Notes under the pieces: generated by a model | The model's database searches: none | What the model was told of the DNA's origin: nothing | Seen by the model: the letters and a program-made list of their open reading frames with translations, nothing else | Assembly: GCF_000372725.1 (NCBI RefSeq) | Contig: NW_005200543.1 | Span: 19,839 to 83,838, forward strand | Direction of reading: 5' to 3' | DNA: 64,000 bases | DNA from: Emiliania huxleyi CCMP1516 | Lineage: Eukaryota; Haptophyta; Isochrysidales; Noelaerhabdaceae | Shown: piece by piece, positions 9,184-18,520 of the stretch | Position numbering within the stretch: position 1 is the stretch's first letter | Layout: every line of letters starts with the position of its first letter | Made by a program: the position numbers and the translations under genes

Positions 9184-10035
9184 CTACGCCGTGCGCGTGA
9201 GCACGCCATCCAGCCCCTTCTTGCGCTTCGGCGCGCGGGAGGGGTCGGCGGAGAGCGGCGTTTCAGGGTAGCCAAACCAGACTGCGGCCATGAAGCGCTC
9301 GGCGCCTACGTCGGCGCCCACCGCCTCGAGCACCTTCTCCGGCGGCACGCCAAGTGCGCCGGTCATCCACTTGGAGCCCACGCCCGCGGCCGCCAGGCTG
9401 ACCATGAAGTTCTGTATCGCGGCCGCGGTGGCGGCGTGGTCCTCGAGCCCCTTCTTGGTGCTGAAGCTGCCGTCCGGCGCGAGCTCCGAGGGCACGAGCG
9501 ACACGATCAGCCAGCCGGGCACTTTCTCGAACGCCTCGCGCTTGGCCTCATTCAGCGCACAGAGCTTCGCACGTGTCTCGGGGCCCGCGAGGTAGAAGCG
9601 CCACGGCTCGGTCAGGAAGTGATTCGGGGCGAGGATGGCCGCCTCGAGTGCGCGCTGCACCACCGCCTCCGGCACCGGGATCGCAGCGAACGCAGTGACC
9701 GACCTTCTTGCTACGAGCGGGTCGCCGGCCGCTGCCGGGGTCGTGCAAGTGGTGGGCGTGGCTGGCTCGACGGCGGGCCGCTGCCCAAGCGCACCACGCA
9801 GGTGCGTCGCGTAGGAGGGCGCCTGGCCAAAGTGCTTGGCAAGCATGAGGAACTTTGGCTCGGCCTGCAGAATCATGCTGACGGCACCGAGCTCCTCCTC
9901 CGCCGTGAGCTGTCCTCCCGTCACGAGCATGGCCGTCGCGGCGAGCGCTCCGTCCATGAGAGGAGCGAGAGCGAGCGAGGAGTCGTCCTGCGCATCGACG
10001 AGGCAGAGCCAGGCCAGGAAGGAGAGTCGCGGCAT
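9184..10035 (-). CDS. Nitroreductase-family flavoprotein, copy 2 (intact, intronless)
   Basis: A 283-residue uninterrupted frame from ATG 10035. An N-terminal extension of about 105 residues starts with a hydrophobic MPRLSFLAWLCLV, possibly a targeting signal. The nitroreductase domain follows: LVARRSVTAFAAIPVPEAVV (family Arg-Arg-Ser), ALEAAILAPNHFLTEPWRFY, a central AFEKVPGWLIVSLVPSELAP, then AAAIQNFMVSLAAAGVGSKW and the C-terminal MAAVWFGYPETPLSADPSRA. The family normally forms FMN-binding homodimers that reduce nitroaromatics or quinones. The gene is tail-to-tail with copy 1, from which it differs by having no introns, so it may be a retrocopy or the ancestral intron-free form. Just upstream (10050-10150) the DNA is rich in CCGTACCGC repeats. 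Confidence 0.85.
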   Translation of the reverse strand: MPRLSFLAWLCLVDAQDDSSLALAPLMDGALAATAMLVTGGQLTAEEELGAVSMILQAEPKFLMLAKHFGQAPSYATHLRGALGQRPAVEPATPTTCTTPAAAGDPLVARRSVTAFAAIPVPEAVVQRALEAAILAPNHFLTEPWRFYLAGPETRAKLCALNEAKREAFEKVPGWLIVSLVPSELAPDGSFSTKKGLEDHAATAAAIQNFMVSLAAAGVGSKWMTGALGVPPEKVLEAVGADVGAERFMAAVWFGYPETPLSADPSRAPKRKKGLDGVLTRTA

Positions 10036-10054
10036 GTGAAATAGGCCCCTCGGG

Positions 10055-10150
10055 CGCGGTATAGGGAACTGGCCGTACCGCGTACCGCTTCACACCGAGG
10101 GCGCCGTACCGATACCGCTAGGCTCTCCGGCGCCCCGTACCGCTACCTAC
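10055..10150. repeat. CCGTACCGC-rich short repeats at the 5' side of nitroreductase copy 2
   Basis: Irregular copies of CCGTACCGC and GGCGCCCCGTACCG follow one another for about 90 bp directly upstream of the reverse-strand nitroreductase. They could be promoter or leader sequence; no other signal is visible. Confidence 0.4.
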
Positions 10151-10437
10151 CCTGTAGCGAGAAAACAGTTCGCCGTCCCGTCAGTCAGTCGGGAAGGGTT
10201 ATTTTGAAACCTACATCTGCAAAAAGAAAGAAAAAACTAGATCATCACCGCGAGCTCGCACCGAGGCTGTCGGACTGTCGCCTGTGGCCTCCTTTCTGCA
10301 GCCACCGGCCTCGGCTGCCCTCCTCCTCCTCTGCAACTCCTGCCGTCAGTCTAGACGGTAAGAGTGCACCTTGCCTCGCCCCACCAGGTTGCCCAGCGCG
10401 GCGCCGAGACTCGCGCCCGCGTCTCTGCTCAGGAGCC

Positions 10438-10687
10438 ATGTCGAAGCGCAAGGCGCTTGACGATCCTCCGGAGGGCTCTGAAGTCCCGCACGCTCGCACG
10501 GTGCAGCGCCGCCGCGGGCCACAGCGAGGCTTCACACTCCAGTGAGCCGGCATTTTCCTCTCCGTAGGATGGCGCGCTCGACGACAATGCTGACCGCAAA
10601 GCGGCCTTAGCGAGGTCATCTGGCTACCGCGAGAGCGACCCAACTCGTCGACATCGTCCGATGATGGAGAGCTTTAGTGCACACTGA
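10438..10687 (+). CDS. Possible small two-exon hydrophilic protein
   Basis: A tentative 54-residue protein. Exon 1 (10438-10482) encodes MSKRKALDDPPEGSE and is followed by GTCCCG. Exon 2 (10568-10687) follows the pyrimidine-rich TTTTCCTCTCCGTAG and encodes DGALDDNADRKAALARSSGY to a stop. Phases are compatible (0/0) and the intron would be 85 nt. The lysine-rich start could be a nuclear signal. There is no family match; transcript evidence would be needed to accept it. Confidence 0.3.
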
Positions 10688-10689
10688 GT

Positions 10690-11097
10690 ACACTTCCCTT
10701 CTAGCTCGGCGCCTACCTCCGTCTCGCGCGTGGCGATCGCGAAGCGCAGCACGCACGCGCTATAAAGAGGGCAAGGTGTCGAGCGCTCGAGCGACCGAAG
10801 ATGCTGGCGCTCGTGGATCTCATATAGAGCGAGCGGGCGAGGCGCAGTCCCTCTGGTCTATACTGGTGTGGTTCTGTCCCTAGTCTCGGAGGGGGGCTTG
10901 AAGCTAAGCCAATATTTTATTTTTTCTAAGTGCTCATTCCTTGACTCATTGCTAAAAATCCCTCTCCCGACGCCACCCTCCATCGGCCGGACGCAACGCC
11001 ACCCAACAAAGTGTGCGCAGCGCGTACCGTCCGGTGAGACACCACGGGTGTGAGGTAAAATCACACTACCAGCGCTCCTCTCAATCTCTCAGAAAGA
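10690..11097. other. Intergenic, one dispersed 35-bp element
   Basis: No gene seen. At 11042-11076 lies CCACGGGTGTGAGGTAAAAT followed by CACACTACCAGCGCT, matching 55624-55658 in the same orientation with about four mismatches. An AT-rich stretch near 10905-10930 precedes it. Confidence 0.5.
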
Positions 11098-11923
11098 CTA
11101 TAGATTTCGATGACTGTTTGGCGCCGGTGCCTCCTCCGCCCCCACCCTCCCCGGCCAGACGCCTGTGCGCACCTGCCGCAGCGGCTGCAAGCACCACGGG
11201 CAGGTGGCCAAATCGTCGGCCCGGTGCCTTCTTAATGTCGTAGCACAGTCTGTGCACAACCTATGTGGTATCGCTCTGTAAGGTGACCGTCGGGAGTGGC
11301 CACTCCCAAGATGGCGCGTTCCACGCGCCCATTTCCGCAATCCAAGTGGAACGTGAAGCTGACCGAGCCCGCTGCTTCGGGCACGTAAGCCCCCTGGCAG
11401 ATGATACACGCCACGGAGGGCGGCTCCGGGTCAGCGCGCCGGAGAGAGACGGCCTCAAACCCAGCGAGCTGGCATAGGACGAGGTTCACCCAGCACGGTC
11501 GACCAGGGTGCGAGGACACCTTCATCTCCCTACAGGCCTCCGGGGACATGTTTTGCCTTCTCTCTCATGTCGACACTATCGTGCGGCGCACCGGCAAAAC
11601 GCCCGGTGGCTGCTTGCATCCGCCATGTCTTTCGCCACGCGTTCAAGCTCGTCCAAATTGCCTGTCAGCAACCGGCGCCCCCGCTCCAACGCCCGCTGCC
11701 GAATGAGCGAGGTGGCATCCAGGGACGCCACTTCCTCTGCGAACTTTGCGAGGACACGATCGCGCAGCTCGGAGTCGGTGCGCAGGATGTCCATGACGCG
11801 GCCGCGACCCGTCCTTCGCAGCGCAAAGGTGGCGGCGCTCACTGTTGGGTGGCGCTGGCCAGGTATGCGATACGACTCGGCACGGCGGACAGTGGAGATG
11901 CGCTCGATGCTCGACTTTGACAT
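11098..11923 (-). CDS. RING-like zinc-finger protein with disrupted frame
   Basis: From ATG 11923 the frame encodes MSKSSIERISTVRRAESYRI and a helical region (ILRTDSELRDRVLAKFAEEV) to a stop at 11576. Another frame (11549-11232) carries VACIICQGAYVPEAAG and ERYHIGCAQTVL. A third (to 11098) carries TLRRHRADDLATCPWCLQPL. Together they spell CxxC ... HxxC ... RH ... CPWC, the ligand order of a RING-type (E3 ubiquitin ligase) finger, but spread over three frames. The switch inside the finger, near 11245, is too tight for an intron, so a 1-base indel (assembly error or real lesion) is likely. The break at about 11560 could be an intron. Read as a probable pseudogene or a mis-sequenced gene. Confidence 0.45.
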
Positions 11924-11929
11924 GATGCA

Positions 11930-12296
11930 GACACCGGGGGAGATGCTTGGAGCAAGAAGAATTTAACCCTTAAGGTAGCTGCACACCCCCGCCGGGCTAT
12001 AACTGGGAATGTACACCAGGGCGCAGGCGGCCTTACCCGCGCACCCCTTGCGCCCGAGGGGGCTAGAAGGCATCAAAAGGCACCCCCGAGGGGCTCTGGT
12101 TGGTGCGCTAGGCCCACCCGTTTGAACGTTAAAGTGGCCTGTAGTGCGGTGGCTACGGCACGGGTCTGGCAGTCTGGCGGCTTTACTGCCCTTATAGGGG
12201 GGCTATTTCGACACGAGGCCTTAATCTTGTACCCATGGGCTCCCACCGGGGTACATGGGTTCGTCGATCTGATCAGGGGGTTAGGCGGTATAGTCG
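11930..12296. other. Intergenic, no feature identified
   Basis: A moderately GC-rich stretch without a convincing ORF on either strand. A short palindrome follows directly at 12297. Confidence 0.4.
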
Positions 12297-12320
12297 AAAA
12301 CTGTGAATATTCACAGTTTT
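12297..12320. other. 24-bp perfect palindrome
   Basis: Half-site AAAACTGTGAAT is followed immediately by its exact reverse complement, with no spacer. It sits 30 bp before the duplicated element-like ORF segment. It could be a dimeric protein-binding site, a cruciform or an element end. Confidence 0.85.
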
Positions 12321-12347
12321 TGCTAGGAGTACGACAAAATAGCGCCC

Positions 12348-13076
12348 GTGATTGCCTGCACGCTACCCGCACTCACGGACTCCATACCCGAAAGAAAGAG
12401 AAGGGAGCTCGCGGGAGAGGTGACGAGTGAACTACAGGTAGTGGGGAAGGCAGCCTCGATTGCCATACAGACATGGGTGCGAAACAACGACAAGACCAGG
12501 GCACGGGCAGAGGAACGAGAGAAGAATATAGGGTGGATAAAGCGCCTGTTCACGGCATGGAGGGTAAGCCACGCCGAACGTACCGAGCGGAGAGCCGAGC
12601 GGAAGGAGGACGGGGAAGATGACTCCGAGGAGGACGAACCAGTGGAAATCCAGTTGTCAGATGTCACGATGCATCCGAAGGGGACCCCAGCGCCGGCATC
12701 ATCCGTAGAGGCACGAGTGTTCGAAGAGAGAGTGGACCTGAGCAACAACATGACTTGGAGGCAAATGATCGGAGTGGGAGTCAGAAATGTGGTCCTTGCG
12801 CGAGGGGAGCTCGATAGACTCGAGGGGCCAGGATACGCCGCGAGGAGGACGGAGTTGCGCCGAAAGGCGAAAGAAGCCGCGAGAACAAGGGACCGGCAGG
12901 CGGCGGCGTCACAGGACGAGGCAGAAGAGAACGACGCGACAGAGGAGGAAATGACAAGGGAGAGAACGACGAGAGTGGGACGACCGCGAGGTGGCATGAA
13001 GATTGCAGCGAGAATCGGCGAGAGACTGCGAAGAGAGATAGGAAGAGGCAGACTCCCTAGGGTGGGCGACGGCTAG
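12348..13076 (+). CDS. Charged helical protein, possibly from a mobile element
   Basis: A 242-residue frame beginning MIACTLPALTDSIPERKRRE (possibly longer at the 5' end through an AG acceptor at 12329, which would add EYDKIAP). It is rich in Arg/Glu/Lys with acidic stretches (EDGEDDSEEDEPVEIQL) and a basic end (RPRGGMKIAARIGERLRREI). No domain is recognised. The first roughly 200 bp are repeated at 13895-14105, and the 3' end with its flank is tandemly duplicated at 13056-13288, which together suggest a mobile-element or tandem-duplication origin. Host-gene status is unproven. Confidence 0.45.
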   Translation: MIACTLPALTDSIPERKRRELAGEVTSELQVVGKAASIAIQTWVRNNDKTRARAEEREKNIGWIKRLFTAWRVSHAERTERRAERKEDGEDDSEEDEPVEIQLSDVTMHPKGTPAPASSVEARVFEERVDLSNNMTWRQMIGVGVRNVVLARGELDRLEGPGYAARRTELRRKAKEAARTRDRQAAASQDEAEENDATEEEMTRERTTRVGRPRGGMKIAARIGERLRREIGRGRLPRVGDG

Positions 13077-13288
13077 CGCACCACACACCTCTCCTTAAAA
13101 TCCCTGTGTGGTGGCGGCGCGCCGTCCTCCCATCCCTCCCTTGGGTTGTCTGTTTTCTTTCTTTCTTTCTTGCCTAGGGTGGGCGACGGCTAGCGCACCA
13201 CACTCCTCTCCTTAAAATCCCTGTGTGGTGGCGGCGTGCCGTCCTCCCATCCCTCCCTTGGGTTGTCTGTTTTCTTTCTTTCTTTCTT
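13056..13288 (+). repeat. 117-bp tandem duplication, two copies
   Basis: Each copy starts CCTAGGGTGGGCGACGGCTA, includes CTCCTTAAAATCCCTGTGTG and ends in a TTTC microsatellite. The copies differ at only a few bases. The first overlaps the last codons of the charged ORF, so its C-terminal codons and stop are duplicated downstream. The array could be a 3' UTR duplication or an element end. Confidence 0.85.
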
Positions 13289-13289
13289 T

Positions 13290-13829
13290 GCGTTTTTTGG
13301 CCTCCCCTCCCTAACATTAGCCGGCCAAAATGTGCTCTCGCCGGTTAATATTAGGGAGGGGGGGGCGGTCGGGTGTCAGACCTAGCTCTAGGCGTGCGAG
13401 GCTGACGTATTTTGGACAATCCACCTACCAGGGTTACACACGCATGTCTCTCTCGAGGTTCTCGCATACGGCCTAGGCGAACGATTCCTGGCTGCGGCGC
13501 AAGAGGAGGGCACCTTTGCCGAGTGGCTCGACGAGCTGCCGTTTGAGGTGGCCGCGGCAACCACCCGGCTGCTCAAGCAAGCACCACGCGCGCTCCGGAG
13601 CGTGGATCGAGATCACTCCCGGCAGCCCTAGCCAGGCCCGGCGCGCTGGCCGCGACCGCGACCGCGGCCCTCACTTGAGCCCGAACTGCCCGCCGGACAT
13701 GTCGGAACCGTCCGACTATAGTGACTAGCACACCTCTGTCAAGAGTCCCCACCCGAGGAGTCACACAGTCCACCTGTCTCCTGTGTGATGCACGCCCTGT
13801 GAGCGGGGCGGGGTGCGCACTGTACCTCT
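13290..13829. other. Intergenic with weak ORFs
   Basis: It contains a short AT-rich inverted motif (TAACATTAGCCGGC ... GCCGGTTAATATTA at about 13310-13354), which could form a stem. Remaining ORFs have no recognisable content. Confidence 0.35.
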
Positions 13830-13894
13830 GTGTTCGTGCGTTGCCCATCTCTACGGGAGATGACTGCTCTATTTATTTATGTTCTCGCCGAAGA

Positions 13895-14105
13895 GGAGTA
13901 CGACAAAATAGCGCCCGTGATTGCCTGCACGCTGCCCGCACTCACGGACTCCATACCCGAAAGAAAGAGAGGGGAGCTAGCGGGAGAGGTGACGAGTGAA
14001 CTACAGGTAGTGGGGAAGGCAGCCTCGATGGCCATACAGACATGGATGCGAAACAACGACAAGACCAAGGCACGGGCAGAGGAACGAGAGAGAAGAATAT
14101 AGGGT
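13895..14105 (+). pseudogene. Partial duplicate of the charged ORF's 5' part
   Basis: About 210 bp near-identical to 12330-12535 (for example GACTCCATACCCGAAAGAAA, GTGAACTACAGGTAGTGGGG). The frame reads MIACTLPALTDSIPERKRGE and ends at a TAG at about 14100, where homology stops at AGGGTGGATA. Copy 1 continues with AAGCGCCTG; this copy continues with CAGTTTTTGGCG. Copy 1 is preceded by a similar CAGTTTTTGCTAG, so the junctions share a CAGTTTTTG motif. Confidence 0.65.
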
Positions 14106-14206
14106 GGATACAGTTTTTGGCGTCGAAAGCCGCTGCCTTAGCCTTCCAATTCTTTTTACCCGGACAGCGCTTCACGGCGGGAAGTGCAGAAAACCAGTGC
14201 TATACC

Positions 14207-15855
14207 ATGCAGCGCTCTCTCCCAATCGAGCCTTCTCACCGCGAGGATCTCGGCGTCGGCCGCGTTCCTTCGTCTCTTCCAACGCGCCCCGGTGCAACGC
14301 GCCCCGACCTGCGGCAACTCGTGCGTTTGGTCATGTCGCCCGAGAGCGCCGAGGAGGCGGGAATGGAGCCCGCGGAGATCAAGAAAATGGCGGGTTTCCT
14401 CGGCCGGCTGGAGAAGCACGTCGAGATCCGCCACGGCCTGACGGGCGAGGCCCGCGAGCGCGCCGTCAAGGCGGCGGCCAAGCTTCTCGACGTTTCCTAC
14501 CTCAAGCAGAAGAACCACAAGGTGCGGCTCGCCGCGCGGCAGCCGCCCATGCCTCGCGCCGTCTCACTTTGGCGTCGAATGGTAGGTTCGCGTCGGCGGC
14601 TCAATGGCAAAGGCCCGCTCGCCCGTCTACGCCGCGCCTCGCGAGGGAGAGTCGGGCTTCTCGCGCGCCTACATGTCGGTCTACGACATGGCCGTATACG
14701 ATGTAGCACTACGGCGACACACGTCCATCTTCTCGGACGGCGCGAGACTCGACAGAGCCGCGCCGCGCTACGCCACGGCGCACCTCGCGTCGAACGGCAT
14801 CGTCTCGTCGGACCTCGTGGTCAACGTGCGCAACTCGAACCGGCACGTCGACACGCGCTTCCAGCCGACCGAGTCGGGCTCGCTCGGCCAGGTTGCCGGC
14901 ATCGCGGCGCTCGAGTTTGACGCCGGCGAGGTCGCGGAGGGTGTCTTCGAAAAGTGGCTCTTCGTGCGCATGCCGGGCGACGTCTTTTCGGGCTCGCATG
15001 ACCTCCTCTCCGGCCTGCTGGTCCTTGCGGCCGATGGGTTCGACGCCCACCTGGTCGCGCACTCCGACGGCCCGCCCCCGCCGCTGCTCGAGCGCGCTGC
15101 GCACGGCCGCCGCGGCATCAAGCACGGCGCCGCCGTCGTGGGCTCCCTGCGCGGGAAGCCCCTCCACGTCTACGAGATGGACCGGAGCCAGAACCCGCTG
15201 CCGGTTCCCCCCCCCCCCTTCCCTTTTTCCACCCGGAGCGGTTTTAACCCGGGGAGCACCGCCTATTTTTTTACCTGGGTTTTTCCCCCCCCTTTCAACC
15301 CCGGCCCACCCCGTTTCAACCCCCCCCCCCCCCCTTAGCCCGCTTGGCTCTCCGCTCCCCTCCGCGCCATAGGTGATCTTCAGCCCGCCCACGACGGGGT
15401 ACGTGGTGCTGGCGTCGACCCACGTCGGCCACGACCTCTCCGCCCACACGGAGGCGCTCAACCTAGCGCTCGCGCGCAAGGAGGGGGACCCGCTCTCGGT
15501 GGCCGACCGCGTGCCCCACGAGATCGACGTGCGCACCGAGTTCGACATCGCGCGGCTCGCCTCAGTCTTCGCCGACATGGTCCGCCACGGAGTCGTATCG
15601 CTCGAGCAGACCTTCCGCCGGACCGACCGGGACGCTCAGCGCAAGCGCGCCCAGACCGGCGAGGCGGGCGAGTACACGGAGGCGATCTGCCCCCAGTGCT
15701 TCGACAAGGTCCCGCTCAAGCGAGGGCGCTTCCTGTCTGACTATCGCCACGGGATCGGCAAGAAGGGCGACAACGCCGGCCAGCTCCTCCGAGGCTGCCA
15801 AGGCGCGATCAACGCCCGGTTCGACGAGGCCGAGGCGGACGAGGGCGGCCAGTGA
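14207..15855 (+). CDS. Uncharacterised protein with CxxC near its C-terminus
   Basis: ATG 14207 opens a frame with helical content (MSPESAEEAGMEPAEIKKMA, LEKHVEIRHGLTGEARERA). Coding potential moves to the frame from 14604 (VYAAPREGESGFSRAYMSVY, TRFQPTESGSLGQVAG), so there is an intron or indel between about 14575 and 14610, where an ordinary intron barely fits. A clear intron follows: exon end CTGCCG|GTTCCC at about 15205 and acceptor CGCGCCATAG|GTGATC at about 15372, phase 0. Its middle is C-rich, low-quality-looking sequence. The last exon encodes IFSPPTTGYVVLASTHVGHD and a possible zinc site CPQCFDKVPLKRGRF, ending at 15855. The family is not recognised. Two separate genes remain possible. 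Confidence 0.5.
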
Positions 15856-16269
15856 GCGGCCCGTGAGACTGCAGAGTCTTTGAGCGGTGCGCAGGCTCCG
15901 CTCGAGGTTTGCGCACGGTCTTGCACGTTGAGCATGAAGCGGGAGGGTGGTTTGTGGGAGTAGTCGGTCCAGGGTCGTCTTGCGGGGCTTGTCCGGAGGT
16001 GTGTGCGGGGTACGAGCACGCGCCTGTGCGAGGCGCCGCGGCATGGTACATGTGAAGAGTCTTTGAGTAGTGCCGCCGAGGGTAAACACGCATGTTCGGG
16101 CGGGTGGGGCTGCGCTCGACCCCCGTGGGGCTCCGGAGGATGGGCATGCGCGCGCCCTTCTGGTCCTACCGCACGCCCGTGACGCCCGTCTCGCTGGCGC
16201 TCGCGAAGCCAGACCTCCCCGCCTCTTCCCTCATCATCGCCGCCGCCGGGACCTGGAGCCAGCAGCGTG

Positions 16270-16495
16270 TCACTCCGCCCGCGCGGCATCATTACTGTCG
16301 GCGCGGAGGCGGGCGGGCACTGCATGGGCGCGATGCTGTGAACGGCGTCTCTTCATGCGTGACGCTGTGACGTAGGCGGGGGAGCACTTCATGGGCGCGA
16401 TCTGGTTCGGGTACCCCGAGACGCCGCTCTCTGCGCAGGCAAAGGCGCCCACGCGGAAGCGGGGGCTCGCAGGAGTGCTAACACACACGTCGTAG
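16270..16495 (+). pseudogene. Nitroreductase C-terminal fragment, copy 3 (or lost end of copy 1)
   Basis: After an acceptor GACGCTGTGACGTAG the frame from 16376 reads EHFMGAIWFGYPETPLSAQA and ends VLTHTS-stop, clearly the C-terminus missing from nitroreductase copy 1 (paralogue: RFMAAVWFGYPETPLS ... GVLTRTA). Just upstream, GTCGGCGCGGAGGCGG matches the preceding codons. A 22-bp exon-start copy at 16313-16334 precedes the real one at 16376-16401. The intron 3' part (AACGGCGTCTCTTCA ... GACGCTGTGA) resembles the last intron of copy 1 (GACGGCGTCTCTTCACAGCG). The rest of the gene is absent, so this is a displaced or duplicated fragment. Confidence 0.65.
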
Positions 16496-16499
16496 AGCT

Positions 16500-17460
16500 C
16501 GCTGGCCGCCTGTTCCCTCCTTCAACCATCGCTTAGTTACGCCTCGAGAGGCCATTGGCGTGTGCCCTGTCGTCGCTCGTCGCTCGTGTGACCACTTGTG
16601 TGCGAGTTTTGACGTGGCTGACACACATTGCACACATCTCTGACCCTTGTTGCTTGTTGTACCTCCTGTGTCGCTGTGAGCTGATGTGCTGAGACCGTCC
16701 GGCTCGTAGCTCTCTAGTCTCTCTTCTCAGCGGACGCTGTGCGAAAAACGGCATTTTTTCGGTAAAATTACACTGTGAAAAAGAGAGAAAAAGAGAGAAA
16801 AAACGCGCGCGCAGCGCGCGTAGGCGGCGCGCAGCGCCGCCGCAGGCGGCGGACAGCAGGTGCGCAAAATTAAACGCCATTTTCGGTTCCGCGGTTTTGC
16901 CACTAACATCAAATGTCGGGATGATTGATTGATTCGACTACATGCCCGACATGCGCAGGCCAGCGCCGCGCTGTGATACGCATAGAGACTGGACCCGACC
17001 TCTCTGAACTAAGCCAGATTACTGCGAACGAACGCGTAGCGCGCGGCGGAGAAGTCAACGGACAGACCAGTCCCCTGCCCCCTCTCGCCCTTGCTCTTCC
17101 TCTCCCCCTCCATTCCCTCGCCCCCATACCCCTCGCACTCCCCTCCATCCCCCTCCCCCCCCTCGCCTCCCTCGCCCTCCGCGCGGTAGGGCCCATGCCC
17201 CTCGACCATGTTCCGGTAGAACGCCTCGGTGTTGCCAAAGGCGACAAAGGCGCCCTTCCGACCATGCTCCCCGCCGCTGCGTGGTGAGGGGGCAGACAAC
17301 CCCTTGACATCTCCTGTGCCCAGTGTTGTGCGCAGAAAAAGAATTTTACAAGAAACTCCCTCGCAGAAAAAGAATTAGAATTGGTTTTAAAACGGCTCTC
17401 TCGCACGACAGGCCCACGCGCACTGGGCCTTGCACGTTTAATGCCATGGAGTCGCGAGGG
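16500..17460. other. Intergenic; GC hairpins and pyrimidine tract
   Basis: No convincing gene. At about 16805-16855 nested CG-rich palindromes (GCGCGCAGCGCGC, GGCGCGCAGCGCC, GCCGCCGCAGGCGGC) follow an AAAGAGAG run. At 17085-17190 a C-rich pyrimidine tract (CCCTCGCC-type) precedes the 3' end of the reverse zinc-finger gene. GTGCCCAGTGTTGTGCG at 17319 recurs at 49711. Confidence 0.5.
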
Positions 17461-17462
17461 TT

Positions 17463-18455
17463 TCATACCGCCACCGCGCACTGCCGCTTCCTTTTCGCGC
17501 CATCCCGCAGCTTCCGCCATTTCGTGAGCCTATCGTGCGCGTTGCAGTGGCTGGGGGCATTTCGGTAGTCGCTCTGCCACTGCGTGCACTCTCTGGCTGG
17601 CGCGTCGCAGATGTAGCAGTAGCAGCGGGGGCACGCCTCGGCGTTGCCATGGAGCGGCCGTTTGGCGAAGGCACCCTGCGGTGCCCTGAACGGCGCCGAG
17701 GGACAGAGCGCGCGTGCATGCGGCAAGTTTAGCAGCCCGCCCGTCGACGCCGTTGCTTGTACCTCTTGTTCTCCGTCGCGGGCCGCCAAGGCGGTGCGAG
17801 GCGGAGGGGGCGGTGGCGCCACTTCCTCGACATCGCTCGTATCCCCTGCGCCCATCTCCACCTTGACGCGTCCGCCTTCCTTACCTGGTGCCTCCACCTC
17901 TGCCTCCACCTCCTCCTCGCTCTCACTCTCCTGCACTGCGATCGGAGCCGACAGCGGCAGTGGCGGCAGTGCTGGTGCGGCCAGCTGCGGTGGCGGCGGA
18001 GGAGGAGGCTGTGGCGGAGACGGGACTGGCGGGCAAGGGCCGACAGGCACCCCGGCGGAGAAGAGCTCGGCGCAGCAGGCCGCCAGCTGCGGGCAATGCA
18101 GCACAACTTGTGGCGCCGATCGAGGCAGCAGTGGTGGGACTGCGGGCGGAGGCTGCAGCGCGTCGAACGAGGCAGCGAGCGTGTCGACGTCGCGTGCGAC
18201 GGCGACCGGGAACAGCTCAGCCTGCAGGCTTTGCAGGCGTTGCATGTACTCCCTGAGGTACTTGTGGATTGGTCGCAGTCGCGCTTTGTTCTGCTGTGAG
18301 GAGAGTGGCGCCGGCCCAAACTCCCGCAGTCGCACTCGGTGATTAAACTCAGCATTGTAGTACCAGCGCCGCTGGGAGGCGTCAACCTCGCCGTACGGGT
18401 GATAGCCGTGGTCCTCCGGGCATGTCCGCTTCCGCCCGCGCGGCCGGGCATCCAT
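17463..18455 (-). CDS. Proline-rich protein with C-terminal Cys/His zinc-binding module
   Basis: A single 330-codon exon from ATG 18455 (MDARPRGRKRTCPEDHGYHP). Upstream in-frame sequence belongs to the inverted repeat, so this start is preferred. Order: basic N-terminus, a Tyr/Arg-rich segment (RRWYYNAEFNHRVRLREFGP), a helical region, a long Pro/Ala linker, an acidic stretch (ESESEEEVEAEVEAP), then a C-terminal module CPRCYCYICDAPARECTQW ... HCNAHDRLTKWRKLR. The spacing C-x2-C-x-C-x2-C ... C ... H-C with a downstream W resembles the cysteine-rich end of plant RIN13-type and other algal nuclear proteins (from memory). A nuclear, nucleic-acid- or protein-binding role is inferred. The 5' flank carries AAAGAAAGAAAAAT twice. 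Confidence 0.65.
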   Translation of the reverse strand: MDARPRGRKRTCPEDHGYHPYGEVDASQRRWYYNAEFNHRVRLREFGPAPLSSQQNKARLRPIHKYLREYMQRLQSLQAELFPVAVARDVDTLAASFDALQPPPAVPPLLPRSAPQVVLHCPQLAACCAELFSAGVPVGPCPPVPSPPQPPPPPPPQLAAPALPPLPLSAPIAVQESESEEEVEAEVEAPGKEGGRVKVEMGAGDTSDVEEVAPPPPPPRTALAARDGEQEVQATASTGGLLNLPHARALCPSAPFRAPQGAFAKRPLHGNAEACPRCYCYICDAPARECTQWQSDYRNAPSHCNAHDRLTKWRKLRDGAKRKRQCAVAV

Positions 18456-18520
18456 TGCGGGTAATAGCCAAGGCAAAGAAAGAAAAATGCGCGATTGCAA
18501 AGAAAGAAAAATTCTCCCCC

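Noticed and set aside
14709-15578. 289-residue reverse ORF opposite the 14.2-15.9 kb gene
   Set aside because: It is the antisense shadow of the forward exons and crosses the C-rich intron.
8905-16376. A single nitroreductase gene with a 7.4-kb intron
   Set aside because: It would have to contain an opposite-strand paralogue and several other genes while neighbouring introns are about 60-230 nt; a separate fragment is more likely.
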